From Caproicibacter fermentans (GTDB lineage: Bacteria > Bacillota > Clostridia > Oscillospirales > Acutalibacteraceae), in assembly GCF_009746625.1 (NCBI RefSeq), contig NZ_VWXL01000100.1, positions 1-64,000 of the forward strand: 64,000 nt of DNA, written 5' to 3'. The notes below the pieces were generated by a model. The model saw nothing but the letters and a program-made list of their open reading frames with translations, did not search any database and was not told the origin of the DNA. How positions within the stretch are numbered: position 1 is the first letter of the stretch; the number at the start of each line of letters is the position of its first letter. A program made the translations under genes and the position numbers. Positions 28,375 to 37,499 of the stretch are shown here, piece after piece.

Positions 28375-29358
28375 ATGATGGATTACAAGTACGTTTACGA
28401 AGTTTACCGGGAACGCAGTTTTTCCCGCGCCGCCAAGAATCTGTATGTTTCTCAGCCCGCCCTGAGCGCGACGGTTAAAAAAATAGAAACCCGGCTGGGG
28501 TTTCAGATCTTTGACCGCAGCACCTCCACTCTTGAGCTGACGGAGGAGGGAAAAGCCTATGTGGATGCGGCGGAAAAAATCCTGAAGATCGAGGAAAACT
28601 TATCCTCCTATGTAAACGACATTTCCAACCTGAATGCCGGGAAGATTGTCGTCGCAGGGCCCGCGTTCTTTTCGTCGTTCATCATTCCCTCCATTGTCAA
28701 CCGGTTTGCCGCGCTGCACCCCGGCGTTACGCTTGAGTTTATGGAAGCGGATTCCGTGGAGCTGTATGAAAAAGCCATGGACAATAAAATCGATCTGATC
28801 GTCGATTCCGGCATCTGCGACCCGAAGCTGTTTACATCCGCCGACCTGTTTACCGAGCAGATTCTGCTGGCCATCCCGCTGAACTATCCGATTGTGAACC
28901 GGCTGCGGGACTATGCGCTGACCAATGAGGATATCTGTGAAAACAAACACCTTTTACCGCAGACAAAGGGCATTGACCTTACCCTGGTCCGCGATCTGCC
29001 GATTATCCTTTTGAAAAAGGACCACGATATTTACCGGAAAGCGAAAGCCCTGTGCAGCGAAAGGAATTTTTCTCCGAAATCCTCCATCCGTCTGAATCAG
29101 ATGCTGACCGCCGTCAACATCGCCTCTCAGGGGCTGGGCTGCGTATTTATCTCCGATTCGCTGATCAAACACTCTCATTCCGCCGTCAACCTTGCTTTTT
29201 TCAAGATCGACACAAAAGAGGAAAATCTGTTAAAAAGGGAAGTGTTTATCGCCTATAAGAAAAACTGCCATTTGACAAGGGCAATGAAAAGCTTTCTTTC
29301 GGTTGCGTCGGATTTGTTCCGTCCCTCCGTCGGGAGCGGCGCCCGGCGGCCCGCGTGA
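28375..29358 (+). CDS. LysR-family transcriptional regulator
   Basis: The 327-residue regulator starts at ATG 28375 (ATG 28378 also possible), after GAGGGA; the longer frame from 28327 crosses the palindrome region. The helix-turn-helix is residues 1-60 (YVYEVYRERSFSRAAKNLYVSQPALSATVKKIE), and the periplasmic-binding-like effector domain covers about 90-300 (IVVAGPAFFSSFIIPSIV). It is divergent from the 2-hydroxyacid dehydrogenase, the usual layout of a LysR regulator and its target. Confidence 0.9.
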   Translation: MMDYKYVYEVYRERSFSRAAKNLYVSQPALSATVKKIETRLGFQIFDRSTSTLELTEEGKAYVDAAEKILKIEENLSSYVNDISNLNAGKIVVAGPAFFSSFIIPSIVNRFAALHPGVTLEFMEADSVELYEKAMDNKIDLIVDSGICDPKLFTSADLFTEQILLAIPLNYPIVNRLRDYALTNEDICENKHLLPQTKGIDLTLVRDLPIILLKKDHDIYRKAKALCSERNFSPKSSIRLNQMLTAVNIASQGLGCVFISDSLIKHSHSAVNLAFFKIDTKEENLLKREVFIAYKKNCHLTRAMKSFLSVASDLFRPSVGSGARRPA

Positions 29359-29467
29359 GACGCCCCGGTTCTCCCGGCGGAAGTCCGCTTTATAATTTTA
29401 CTTGTGTAAAACGTCTGAATATTGTAAAATACATACGTCGGAATAGTAAAAACGAACAGGTGATTCT

Positions 29468-30139
29468 TTGTATCGTGCATGTATCTTTGATTTGGACGGA
29501 ACTTTGGCAAACACGCTCTACTCCATCGCCAACTTTTCGAACACGGCGCTGAAACAGTGCGGATACCCCGAAATTCCGGACGAGGATTACAGGAAAATCG
29601 TCGGCGACGGCGCCGATATGCAGATTCGGCGGATGCTTGCCGCCGTTTGTAAAGAACCTTTTACCGAGCGGGAGGCGGCGGAGCTGAAAAGGGTTTACAG
29701 CGCCCTTTACGAAAGCGACCCGGTGCATCTTGTGCGGGAATATCCCGGGATGCGGGAAACGCTGGCGGGGCTGAAAAGGGCGGGCGTCCCGGCCGCGGTG
29801 CTCACCAACAAACCCGACGCCTGGGCCAAGGCGATCATCGCCTCGCTGTTCCCGCCGGATAGCTTTGAATTTTGCTTCGGCCAGCAGCCCGGCCTTCCGC
29901 GCAAACCGTCCCCGCAGGGAGCCCTGATGATTGCGAAAAAGTTCCGGGCGGACCCGCGGGAAATCCTTTATCTTGGCGACACCAACACCGATATGAAAAC
30001 AGGCACAGGCGCCGGTATGGACACGGCCGGAGTTCTCTGGGGGTTTCGCGACCGCCGTGAACTCGAAGAAAACGGCGCGTCCTATCTGCTTGAGACACCG
30101 GATGAAATTCTTCCGCTCATTTTTAGCGGCAAGGGGTGA
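29468..30139 (+). CDS. HAD-superfamily phosphatase (phosphoglycolate phosphatase-like)
   Basis: The 223-residue HAD hydrolase begins at TTG 29468, just before the conserved ACIFDLDGTL motif I (nucleophile Asp and Asp+2), with AGGTGA upstream. Motif II is AAVLTNKPD, the Lys motif lies in PRKPSP and motif IV in YLGDTNTDMKTG. A helical cap with GDGADMQIRRML places it in the Gph/PGP-like group that removes phosphate from small metabolites such as 2-phosphoglycolate. It is followed three bases later by the FUSC-type exporter, so they share a transcript. Confidence 0.88.
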   Translation: MYRACIFDLDGTLANTLYSIANFSNTALKQCGYPEIPDEDYRKIVGDGADMQIRRMLAAVCKEPFTEREAAELKRVYSALYESDPVHLVREYPGMRETLAGLKRAGVPAAVLTNKPDAWAKAIIASLFPPDSFEFCFGQQPGLPRKPSPQGALMIAKKFRADPREILYLGDTNTDMKTGTGAGMDTAGVLWGFRDRRELEENGASYLLETPDEILPLIFSGKG

Positions 30140-30142
30140 ATT

Positions 30143-30982
30143 ATGGAACGGTTTTTCCGTTTTTTCCGGACGAATTTGCGGCTTGGCCTTCGAATCATCA
30201 AAACGGGGATCGCCGTGACATTCTGCATCGCGGTTTCCAATATTTTACATCTTAATCAACCCTTCATCGCCGTGATCGCCACAGTGATTTCCATGGGAAA
30301 ATCCATTGATCTTTCCGTCAAGGCCGGTAAAAACAAAATGATCGGGGCTGTGATCGGCTCCGCCGTGGGGGCCGCGTTTGCCGCCGTCCTGCCGGGCAAC
30401 GCGGGCCTGTGCGGCATCGGAGTGATTCTGTCGCTGTACCTGTGCCATTTCTTTCATCTGCAGAGCGCCGGGGTTCTGTCCAGCTTTTCCTTCGCCGCGG
30501 TCATGTTCGGCGCGGCTCGGAACGCGCCCTGGCAGTATGCGCTGTCCTGCACGGGCGCCGCGCTGCTCGGAATCGCCGTGGCGGTCCTGATCAATCTGGT
30601 CGTGATGCCGCCCAATCATGCGCTGGAAATTAAAAAAACATATTCGGAATTAAAGAAGAAAACCGCGGAAGCGATCGGCAACGCCGCGCAAAAGCAGACG
30701 GCCGGCACCAAAACCGTAACCGAAGAAATCGACCGGATCTCGCGGTCGGTAGAGCTTTATATCTCCGAAGCAAAAATTCTGCGCTGGAATGACGAAGAGG
30801 TTTTTCGCATCTCCTCCAGCATAGCGGTTTACCGGCTGATTCTGGACGAACTGAAAGCGGTTGAGGCCATTCGCCTGATGGAAAACGGCGAATCGGACGA
30901 GGAGACGCGCACGGTTTACCAGTATCATATGAAGCGAATGCGCGAGCTTTTTCAGCGCGCGCAGGAATCGGAGCAGGGGTAG
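30143..30982 (+). CDS. Aromatic acid exporter (ArAE/FUSC) family membrane protein
   Basis: The 279-residue protein has about five or six N-terminal helices (residues 18-155; GIAVTFCIAVSN, FIAVIATVISMGKSIDLSVKAGKNKMIGAVIGSAVG split over the membrane) and a soluble helical C-terminal half. The KAGKNKMIGAVIG segment is typical of the FUSC/ArAE_1 domain found in exporters of aromatic acids. It follows the HAD phosphatase gene without a gap and ends at a strong terminator. Its substrate is not known; with the phosphatase it may relieve accumulation of a metabolite. Confidence 0.85.
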   Translation: MERFFRFFRTNLRLGLRIIKTGIAVTFCIAVSNILHLNQPFIAVIATVISMGKSIDLSVKAGKNKMIGAVIGSAVGAAFAAVLPGNAGLCGIGVILSLYLCHFFHLQSAGVLSSFSFAAVMFGAARNAPWQYALSCTGAALLGIAVAVLINLVVMPPNHALEIKKTYSELKKKTAEAIGNAAQKQTAGTKTVTEEIDRISRSVELYISEAKILRWNDEEVFRISSSIAVYRLILDELKAVEAIRLMENGESDEETRTVYQYHMKRMRELFQRAQESEQG

Positions 30983-31000
30983 CCGCCGCGGCTCCAAAAA

Positions 31001-31040
31001 AAAGCAGCCTGAAAGCGGAAACGCTTTCAGGCTGCTTTTA
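31001..31040 (+). terminator. Bidirectional terminator between FUSC and alcohol dehydrogenase genes
   Basis: A 17-bp perfect stem (31001-31017 with 31022-31038) closes a GAAA tetraloop. It is flanked by an A-run on the left and a TTTTAT on the right, so it can end transcription from both converging genes. Confidence 0.92.
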
Positions 31041-31054
31041 TAATGTCCGGATTT

Positions 31055-32224
31055 TTAAAACGCGACGTCCTCGCCGTAATAAGCGCAGGAAAGGACTTTG
31101 AGCATATCCTCCGCGTTTGTCGTTCTCGGGTTGGAGGAGGTGCAGGGATCCTTGACCGCGTTTTCCGCAATGGTCTGCGCATGGGCCTTGAAATCCTCTT
31201 CGCTCACGCCGTTTTCACGATAAGTGGGCTGAATGCCGAGCTTCTTATTTAACGCGCGCACAGCCTCGACCAAAGAATCCGTAAGCTGTTTGTCCGTCGA
31301 ACCCGGCAGGCCGAGCATCTTCGCAATCTGGGCATAGCGCTCCATGCACGCTCTGGAATTGTACTCTATGACAAACGGCAGAAGAATCGCGTTGCAGCAG
31401 CCGTGCGGAATGTGGAACATTGCGCCGGTTTTATGCGCGATGCTGTGCGCGATGCCGAGCAGCGCGTTGGAGAAGGACATGCCGGCCAGGCACTGCGCAA
31501 TGTGCATCTTGCCGCGCGCTTCTTTATCGCCGTTGTAGGAATCGAGCAGGCTGTCGAAAATATCGGAAATCGCCTTAAGCGCGAGGGCGTCCGAAAAATC
31601 GGAACGGGCCGTGGCGACGTAGGCTTCGATCGCGTGAGTCAGCGCGTCCATTCCCGTGTGGGCGGTCAGGGTTTTCGGCATGGCCTGCGGAATATCAGTA
31701 TCCAGAACCGCGATGTCGGGCGTGATCTCAAAGTCCGCGAGAGGATATTTGATATTGGTGGAATAATCCGTAATAACGGAAAACGCCGTGACTTCGGAAG
31801 CGGTGCCGCTGGTGGAGGGAATCCCCACGAAAATGGCTTTCTTTCTCAGCTTCGGCATGGTGAACGGGTCCTTGATGTCGTCAAACGTCTTGTCCGGGTA
31901 TTCATAGAATACCCACATGGCTTTCGCGGCGTCCATCGGGGAGCCGCCGCCGATCGCGACGATGACATCGGGTCCGAATTCGCGCATGGCCTTCGCGCCG
32001 TCAAAAACGCGCTCAATGGATGGGTCCGGCTCCACGCCCTCATAGATTCTGGTTTCCAGTCCCGCTTCCTTCAGAACGTCCTCCAGCTTCTGCAAAAACC
32101 CGGTTTTTCTCATGGAATGTCCGCCGGTAACAATAAAGGCTTTTTTATAACCCTTCAGATTTTTCAGTTCGCCGATTGCGCCCGCTCCGAAATAAATGTC
32201 GCGCGGCAATGTGAATCTCGCCAT
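31055..32224 (-). CDS. Iron-containing alcohol dehydrogenase
   Basis: The 389-residue enzyme oxidises or reduces short alcohols/aldehydes with NAD(P) in the cytoplasm, as a group III (Fe-ADH) dehydrogenase. The NAD-binding region has AIGGGSPMDAAKAM and PSTSGTASEVTAF; the metal-binding histidines are in GIAHSIAHKTGAMFHIPHG. The gene starts at ATG 32224 after GGGAGGAT and has its own promoter (32278-32306). It is one of the usual ethanol/butanol or 1,3-propanediol-type enzymes in fermentative Clostridia; the exact substrate is not visible. Confidence 0.93.
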   Translation of the reverse strand: MARFTLPRDIYFGAGAIGELKNLKGYKKAFIVTGGHSMRKTGFLQKLEDVLKEAGLETRIYEGVEPDPSIERVFDGAKAMREFGPDVIVAIGGGSPMDAAKAMWVFYEYPDKTFDDIKDPFTMPKLRKKAIFVGIPSTSGTASEVTAFSVITDYSTNIKYPLADFEITPDIAVLDTDIPQAMPKTLTAHTGMDALTHAIEAYVATARSDFSDALALKAISDIFDSLLDSYNGDKEARGKMHIAQCLAGMSFSNALLGIAHSIAHKTGAMFHIPHGCCNAILLPFVIEYNSRACMERYAQIAKMLGLPGSTDKQLTDSLVEAVRALNKKLGIQPTYRENGVSEEDFKAHAQTIAENAVKDPCTSSNPRTTNAEDMLKVLSCAYYGEDVAF

Positions 32225-32277
32225 AAAAAAATCCTCCCTTTTCGTTTGTTAATTATTAAACGATTTTTTTCGTTTCT

Positions 32278-32306
32278 ATCTTACCATACCGATTTATCTG
32301 TTTCAA
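32278..32306 (-). promoter_or_regulatory. Promoter of the iron alcohol dehydrogenase
   Basis: On the minus strand TTGAAA (32301-32306) and TAAGAT (32278-32283) are separated by 17 bases. Just downstream, at 32243-32262, lies an AT-rich inverted repeat with a TTGTTAA half-site that weakly recalls Rex boxes. Confidence 0.6.
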
Positions 32307-32320
32307 GCATTGGTAAATAT

Positions 32321-34318
32321 TTATTTTTTTCCATGTATCAGGCGCAGAAGCTGATCCGCGTCGTCAACCGGAGAGTAGCAGCGACGGCCCGCGCACACAT
32401 AAGCGCGCGGCCCGTTATTTTCCCGCCCCGCGCCGAAGTTTGCGGGGTTTGTCCGCGCGGTCAGAAACGGGAAGTAACCGCTGTGAATCGCGCCGTAAAA
32501 TGGTGCAAGCTCCGTTTCGTCCCTTGCGGTCAGCGTGACATCCGTTCCTCCGCCGCGCAGATACAAAACCGCGCCGGCCGCGGTGGGACACGCCGCGGGC
32601 GCCCGGGATAATTCCAGCGGAAACGCTTCCAGAATTCTGGCCGCGCGCTTTTCCAGTTCCGGCCTGTCCGCCAGACGGGCAAGACGGACCAGCTGGAACG
32701 CGTGGACGGCGTTGGCGGACGGCATGGAGGAATCCCAGATTTCCTTGCCGCGCGCGGGGGAACGAACCGCTCCCGCCTCCGCGGAATAGAATCCTCCGTT
32801 TTCCCGGTCCTCAAACCGTTCTGCGAACACCTTCTCCAAACGCAGGGCGCTTTCAAGCCGGCAAGGTTCCCGGCCCGCTTCGTACAGCTCCAGCAGCCCC
32901 CAGAGGAAAAAGGCGTAATCCTCGGCAAAGCCGGGCGCCCGGGACGGGCCCTCCCGGTAAACGGCAATCAGCGAACCGTCCCGCGCGGTCATGTTTTCCA
33001 GAACAAAATCCGCAGCGCCGCGGGCCTTTCGCAGATACGCTTCCTCTCCGAACGCGCGGGCGGCCAAAGAAAGCGCCGCGACGGCCAGCCCCGTGCGGGA
33101 CGGAAGAATTTTGTCATCAAGGAACGGGGGAACGCGCCCGGAACGGCAGGCCAGCACCTTTCGTCGGCAGGCTTCGGCAAACTCCCGCCGATTTTCCGGA
33201 ATTCCGCCGGACAAAAGATTCGGGATATTTTTCCCTTCAAAGTTGCCTTCTTCCGTAATTCCGAACAACCGGCTGAATTCCTTTTCGTCCGGACCGAGCG
33301 CCTGCCGGAGCTCCTCCGGTGTAAAGGTATAGTACTTTCCCTCCACACCCTCGGAGTCCGCGTCCTCCGCCGTGTAAAATCCGCCGTTTTCCGACTGCAT
33401 CCGACCCGTGAGGTACGAAAGGATTTCCTCCGCCGTCCGACGGTATTCCTCTTTTCCCGTAATCTGCCAGCACTCGGTATACGCCATGCAGAGCAGGGCG
33501 TTGTCCGACAGCATTTTCTCAAAATGGGGAACCAGCCAGCGGCTGTCCGTCGAATACCGGCAGAACCCGAACCCGATCTGGTCGTAGATGCCGCCCCGGC
33601 GCATGCAGCCGAGCGTTTTCTCGCACATATTCAGAGCCTTTTCCTTTCCGGCGGCGGCATAAAAGCGCAGCAGAAACAACAGATTCTGCGGGGAGGGGAA
33701 CTTCGGCGCTCCGGAAAAACCCCCGTATTTAGCGTCAAACCGCCGTTCAAGCTCCAAAAACACGCGTTCCGGCATATTTTCATCCACCGGGGCCGGGCTC
33801 TGCGCATGGGACACGGCTTCGCGCCCGATGCGTTCCGCCGCGCCGGCGATCCGGTTCCGGTCGGTTTTCCAGAGCGTGGCAATCTGCCCGAGCAACGTCA
33901 GAAATCCGGACATTCCGGGGCGGTCGTGTTTTGGGAAATACGTCCCGGCAAAAAACGCCTTGCCCTCCGAGTCAAGAAAAACGCTGAGCGGCCATCCGCC
34001 CGAGCCGGTCATTCTTTGGCAGACCTCCATATAATAGCCGTCCACATCCGGGCGCTCCTCCCGGTCCACCTTGATGCTGATAAAATCCCGGTTCAGCGCC
34101 CCCGCGACCTCTTCATCCTCAAAGCACTCCTCCGCCATGACGTGGCACCAGTGGCAGGTTGAATATCCTATGGATAAAAACACGGGCTTGTCTTCCCGCT
34201 TCGCTTTTTCAAAAGCCTCGTCGCCCCAGGGATACCAGTTCACCGGATTACGGGCATGCTGTAACAGGTATGGACTTTTTTCATGAATCAGGCTGTTGAA
34301 TCTCACCGCGCTCGGCAT
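32321..34318 (-). CDS. YyaL-type thioredoxin-domain protein (DUF255 / spermatogenesis-associated 20 family)
   Basis: The 665-residue cytoplasmic protein has an N-terminal thioredoxin-like domain: [25 protein letters not shown], then the CxxC-like motif STCHWCHVM and the cis-Pro region [11 protein letters not shown] long (alpha/alpha)6-barrel-like domain, related to N-acylglucosamine epimerase folds, covers the rest ([25 protein letters not shown]). Bacterial members are widespread and still lack an agreed function; redox or sugar-linked roles have been suggested. The start follows AAAGAGGGC. It is codirectional with the alcohol dehydrogenase but each has its own control. Confidence 0.9.
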   Translation of the reverse strand: MPSAVRFNSLIHEKSPYLLQHARNPVNWYPWGDEAFEKAKREDKPVFLSIGYSTCHWCHVMAEECFEDEEVAGALNRDFISIKVDREERPDVDGYYMEVCQRMTGSGGWPLSVFLDSEGKAFFAGTYFPKHDRPGMSGFLTLLGQIATLWKTDRNRIAGAAERIGREAVSHAQSPAPVDENMPERVFLELERRFDAKYGGFSGAPKFPSPQNLLFLLRFYAAAGKEKALNMCEKTLGCMRRGGIYDQIGFGFCRYSTDSRWLVPHFEKMLSDNALLCMAYTECWQITGKEEYRRTAEEILSYLTGRMQSENGGFYTAEDADSEGVEGKYYTFTPEELRQALGPDEKEFSRLFGITEEGNFEGKNIPNLLSGGIPENRREFAEACRRKVLACRSGRVPPFLDDKILPSRTGLAVAALSLAARAFGEEAYLRKARGAADFVLENMTARDGSLIAVYREGPSRAPGFAEDYAFFLWGLLELYEAGREPCRLESALRLEKVFAERFEDRENGGFYSAEAGAVRSPARGKEIWDSSMPSANAVHAFQLVRLARLADRPELEKRAARILEAFPLELSRAPAACPTAAGAVLYLRGGGTDVTLTARDETELAPFYGAIHSGYFPFLTARTNPANFGAGRENNGPRAYVCAGRRCYSPVDDADQLLRLIHGKK

Positions 34319-34413
34319 GTTGTCCGCCCTCTTTCGTTCCTTTGCATCCTATTGTTCCTCCGGCTCACGCAAATATAACCGTTCCGGTTTCACAGATTCG
34401 ACATGACCGCCGG

Positions 34414-34442
34414 TTTACTTTTTCTGCGGATCGGATTATAAT
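34414..34442 (+). promoter_or_regulatory. Promoter of the GNAT gene
   Basis: TTTACT (34414-34419), 17-base spacer, TATAAT (34437-34442), located 50 bases before the acetyltransferase start. Confidence 0.65.
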
Positions 34443-34491
34443 TGTTAAAATTCTCGAATGCGGGTCGTAACCAGAAAAGGGAGGAATCGGT

Positions 34492-34917
34492 ATGAAGATC
34501 AGAAAAGCCGGGCCGGAGGATGTTGAATCCGCTTATGAACTGATCTGTTCGCTGGAAGAAAGTTATCCGCCGCACGACGCCTTCCGGCAGATTTATCTCA
34601 ACAACCTGAAAAACCCCGGAATCCTTTACCTGATGTGCGAACGTCAGGGGCGGGCGGCTGCGTTCGGAAGCCTGCACATCCAGCTTTTGCTGCATCACTG
34701 CGGGGCGGCGGCGGAAATTCAGGAATTGGTCGTACAGCCGGACCTGCGGGGAAACGGGATCGGGGCGGCTCTTTTCTCGGCGCTGAAAGAAGAAGCGCTG
34801 CGGCGCGGCTGCGTTCTTCTGGAAGTCTGCTGCAACCGAAAGCGGGAACGCGCCCACCGGTTTTATGAAAGCTGCGGCATGCGGCGGTCGCATTTCAAAT
34901 TCACCATGAATTTATAA
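34492..34917 (+). CDS. GNAT-family N-acetyltransferase
   Basis: The 141-residue protein has the compact GNAT fold: MKIRKAGPEDVESAYELI at the N-terminus, then the beta4 strand AEIQELVVQPDLRG and the acetyl-CoA pyrophosphate-binding loop RGNGIGAALF (Q/R-x-x-G-x-G/A). The end, NRKRERAHRFYESCGMRRSHFKF, resembles the small-molecule or amino-acid acetyltransferases. GGGAGGAATCGGT precedes the ATG. The stop codon is immediately followed by the repeat at 34918. The substrate is unknown. Confidence 0.88.
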   Translation: MKIRKAGPEDVESAYELICSLEESYPPHDAFRQIYLNNLKNPGILYLMCERQGRAAAFGSLHIQLLLHHCGAAAEIQELVVQPDLRGNGIGAALFSALKEEALRRGCVLLEVCCNRKRERAHRFYESCGMRRSHFKFTMNL

Positions 34918-35058
34918 GGGACTGTCGCAAATAGTTTCTAAATTTCGCATAAAAACGCGTCTTAATCAGGCTTGAATCGCCGGTTTAGGGCGCATTTTCT
35001 TATTTTCCGGGCCGCTGATTTATGCAGCTTGCTATAGCAAATTCATTTCAACAGCCCC
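34918..35058. repeat. MITE-like element, copy A (best preserved)
   Basis: The left end GGGACTGTCGCAAATAGTTT and the inverted right end GGGGCTGTTGAAATGAATTT form imperfect terminal inverted repeats around a 141-bp, gene-free core that contains GAATTTGCTATAGCAAGC and AAGAAAATGCGCCC (reverse-complement reading). Copies B and C share these internal blocks. The ends resemble IS termini and the hairpin at 229-264. No clear target duplication was found. Confidence 0.6.
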
Positions 35059-35079
35059 ATCATTTTTCCGCCGGTCTCT

Positions 35080-35991
35080 TCAGAATTCGTCCAAACCTCC
35101 GACCTGTTCCAACCCGGCGCACGCGCCCCGGTCCTCCAGCAGGACCTTTTTCCCTTCGGTCAGGCGAACCGCCGAGTCACAGCAGGGATACTCCCGGATC
35201 GCGCGGGACATATCCCCCAGCAGCGGCGCCTTCAGTTCCCGGCTCGCTCCGGCGCGGACCCGTATTTCCAGGCGGCGTTCTCCCTGCCGGGCGGAAATAC
35301 AAACGATGTTTCCCTTTCTTTGCACCCGCTCCAACCCGCCGCCGAAATAAGTTGCGAGCCGGTACTCCCTGCCGCCGGCCCTGCACACGCCGAGCAACCC
35401 GTTGAATGCCCACGGACCGATCGGCACCCGCGCGGCGGCGAGCATGACTCCGTCCCCGGGGCGGGAGAAGCAGTTCGACTGGTACCAGACCCACGCCCTG
35501 GGAAAAGACTTTCCCGCGTCCCGCTCCAGGTAACCCGTTCCCCCCGTCAGGTCCAGCGTCTCGCCGTTGACGTTCAGCTCCCCTTTGAGCGAATGGCTCA
35601 TGCTGACGACGTCGTGACTGCACTCCAAAAACCAAAGATAGGAGAAGGGTCCCATCACGGTGGGGCAGTATAAGCTTTTGAGGATCGGCTGAAATGCGGA
35701 GTACGCAATTTCGCCCGAAATCCGCATCCCGTCCTGAAAGATGGAAACCGCCGCTCCGGCTTCACCGAATACGCTGTCCCCGACCCGGACGCGAAGCGGG
35801 TGCCGTTCGACGCGGAAGGACTCTGCCGGATAACGGAAAAAGCGGGACCATTCCGGAGAAATCACTTGGAGAAAGGCCGTTTGTCTCCCGTCCGGAGCGG
35901 CGGAAAGGCCGGGAATAAAGGAGTAGACCATCCCCCCCGCGCTGTGCTTGAAATACCAACCTTCGAACCGACGCGCGCCCTTATCCGTCAG
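35080..35991 (-). CDS. Tocopherol cyclase-like (lipocalin-type) protein
   Basis: The frame from ATG 35931 (283 residues) omits a conserved-looking N-terminus. Read upstream, the same frame gives RRFEGWYFKHSAGGM, matching the FEGWYFK start of the tocopherol cyclase-like family. The only initiator-like codon there is CTG 35991, overlapping the TGA of the upstream gene (CTGA) and preceded by AAGAGGGGG. I therefore place the start at CTG 35991 (303 residues), with ATG 35931 as the fallback. The body contains SYLWFLECSHDVVSMSHSLKG and GGTGYLERDAGKSFPRAWVWYQSN, typical of this family's beta-barrel. Bacterial members are uncharacterised; plant relatives cyclise prenylquinols. It is coupled to an FAD/Rieske oxidoreductase. 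Confidence 0.75.
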   Translation of the reverse strand: MTDKGARRFEGWYFKHSAGGMVYSFIPGLSAAPDGRQTAFLQVISPEWSRFFRYPAESFRVERHPLRVRVGDSVFGEAGAAVSIFQDGMRISGEIAYSAFQPILKSLYCPTVMGPFSYLWFLECSHDVVSMSHSLKGELNVNGETLDLTGGTGYLERDAGKSFPRAWVWYQSNCFSRPGDGVMLAAARVPIGPWAFNGLLGVCRAGGREYRLATYFGGGLERVQRKGNIVCISARQGERRLEIRVRAGASRELKAPLLGDMSRAIREYPCCDSAVRLTEGKKVLLEDRGACAGLEQVGGLDEF

Positions 35992-37499
35992 TCCGGCCCC
36001 CTCTTATCCAACGGGAGGAACGCGGGATTTTCCAGAATGTTTCCGTCCGCGTCGAATCTGGAACCGTGGCAGGGGCAGTCCCAGGTTTTCTCCTCCGGGT
36101 TCCATTTCAAAGGGCACCGCATGTGTGTGCATACGGTTTTGACCCCGTGCAGACCGCCGTCCGTGTCGCGGTAGGCTCCGATCTTTGCGCCCTCAAACTC
36201 CACAATACCGCCCTCGTCGTTTTTCAACTGCGCCACGCCGCCTTTGGGGATTTCCGTATATCCGTGAAAAAAATTCGCGGCGGTGTCGGCCGCCTCCTGA
36301 AAAAATTTGCCCGCCTGCAGGCGAAAGTCCGACCTTCCCGGAGAGAAAACATCCGCCACCTCGCTCTTGCCGGATAGAATCAGATCCGAGAGGATGCCGG
36401 CCGCGGCCATGCTGCCCGTCATTCCCCATTTGTTGAAGCCCGTCGCCAGATAAACCCGGTCGCCGAACTGCCGGTACCGGCCGATGATAGGAATATGGTC
36501 GTTTGTCATGCAGTCCTGCGCCGACCAGCGGGATTCGACCGAACAGCCGGGATAGAGCTTCTGCGCCTCTTCCTCCAGCTTTCCGTAGTGGGACACGTCC
36601 GTCTCATGTCCCGTTTTATGGGAACCCCAGCCCAAAAGCAGAACCGGTTCCCCGTCGACGCGGGCGCTGCGGAACGACAGCCCCGCTTCCTCACAGTCGA
36701 GATACATGCCGGAAAGCTCGGGCGCGCCCTTCAAGGCGGCAAGATAAGAGCGATTCTGCACAATCCGCGCAAAATAGAACCCGCGCAGGTTGGTAAACGG
36801 GTAATGGGAACAGATGAGAACGTTTTTGCCGTAGACGCGGCCCGCTCCGGTCAGAACCATGTTGTCGTCCAGAGCGACGGCCGGGGTGTTTTCATAAATT
36901 TTCACGCCGCGTTCCCGCAGAATCTCCGCTAGGCGGCAGGCAAATTTCATCGGATGAAACCTTGCCTGCCCGGAAAAACGAACCGCCCCCTGCACCGGGA
37001 ACGGCAGCTCGCCGCATTTGTCCGTAAACGACGCGTCGATGGAAAGCCTCCTCGCCGTTTCCGCCTCTTCCCTCACCCGCTGCGCGCCCTCCGGCGTACA
37101 GGAAAAAACATATGCGTCGCAGGGGACAAAATCGCAGTCGATCTTTTCCGTCTGAACAATCTGAGCAAAGCGGGAAACCGCCTCTTCATTTGCCTTGGCG
37201 TACTGCCAGGCGGCTTTGGTTCCCATTCCCTTTTCCAAAGAGCTGTAGATTAATCCGTGCTGAGAGGTGATCTTCGCCGTGGTCCGCGCGGTCGTTCCGT
37301 GCAGGACCCTGCCCGCCTCCAGAATCACGATATCCCGCACTCCCCTGCGCTGCAGCTCATACGCGCACAAAAGGCCGCAGAGTCCTCCCCCCACAATGAC
37401 CGCGTCGGCGTTGCAGTCGCCCGAAAGCTTTGGGAATTCCGGCGGCGCGACCGTCTGCCAGCAGGATTGGAACCGGTTCTCCTCCATTGTTTCGATCAC
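35988..37499 (-). CDS. FAD-dependent oxidoreductase with C-terminal Rieske [2Fe-2S] domain (YhfW-like)
   Basis: The 503-residue protein starts at GTG 37499 or ATG 37487; neither has an ideal ribosome-binding site. An FAD-binding Rossmann motif AVIVGGGLCGLLCAYELQRRG opens a DAO/DadA-like oxidoreductase domain (residues about 30-390). The C-terminal Rieske domain (about 415-503) has CTHMRCPLKWNPEE and WDCPCHGSRFD, the four Cys/His ligands of a 2Fe-2S cluster. The architecture and length match Bacillus YhfW, whose substrate is unknown. Its stop overlaps the presumed CTG start of the tocopherol cyclase-like gene, so the two are likely made together. Confidence 0.9.
   Translation of the reverse strand: MIETMEENRFQSCWQTVAPPEFPKLSGDCNADAVIVGGGLCGLLCAYELQRRGVRDIVILEAGRVLHGTTARTTAKITSQHGLIYSSLEKGMGTKAAWQYAKANEEAVSRFAQIVQTEKIDCDFVPCDAYVFSCTPEGAQRVREEAETARRLSIDASFTDKCGELPFPVQGAVRFSGQARFHPMKFACRLAEILRERGVKIYENTPAVALDDNMVLTGAGRVYGKNVLICSHYPFTNLRGFYFARIVQNRSYLAALKGAPELSGMYLDCEEAGLSFRSARVDGEPVLLLGWGSHKTGHETDVSHYGKLEEEAQKLYPGCSVESRWSAQDCMTNDHIPIIGRYRQFGDRVYLATGFNKWGMTGSMAAAGILSDLILSGKSEVADVFSPGRSDFRLQAGKFFQEAADTAANFFHGYTEIPKGGVAQLKNDEGGIVEFEGAKIGAYRDTDGGLHGVKTVCTHMRCPLKWNPEEKTWDCPCHGSRFDADGNILENPAFLPLDKRGPD

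Noticed and set aside
32243-32262. TTGTTAA-containing inverted repeat resembling a Rex (redox) operator before the alcohol dehydrogenase
   Set aside because: The second half-site and spacing do not match the Rex consensus well enough; kept only as a remark on the promoter.
32702-34162. 486-codon frame on the + strand opposite the YyaL-type gene
   Set aside because: It is a GC-rich antisense shadow; the minus-strand protein has clear thioredoxin-domain motifs.
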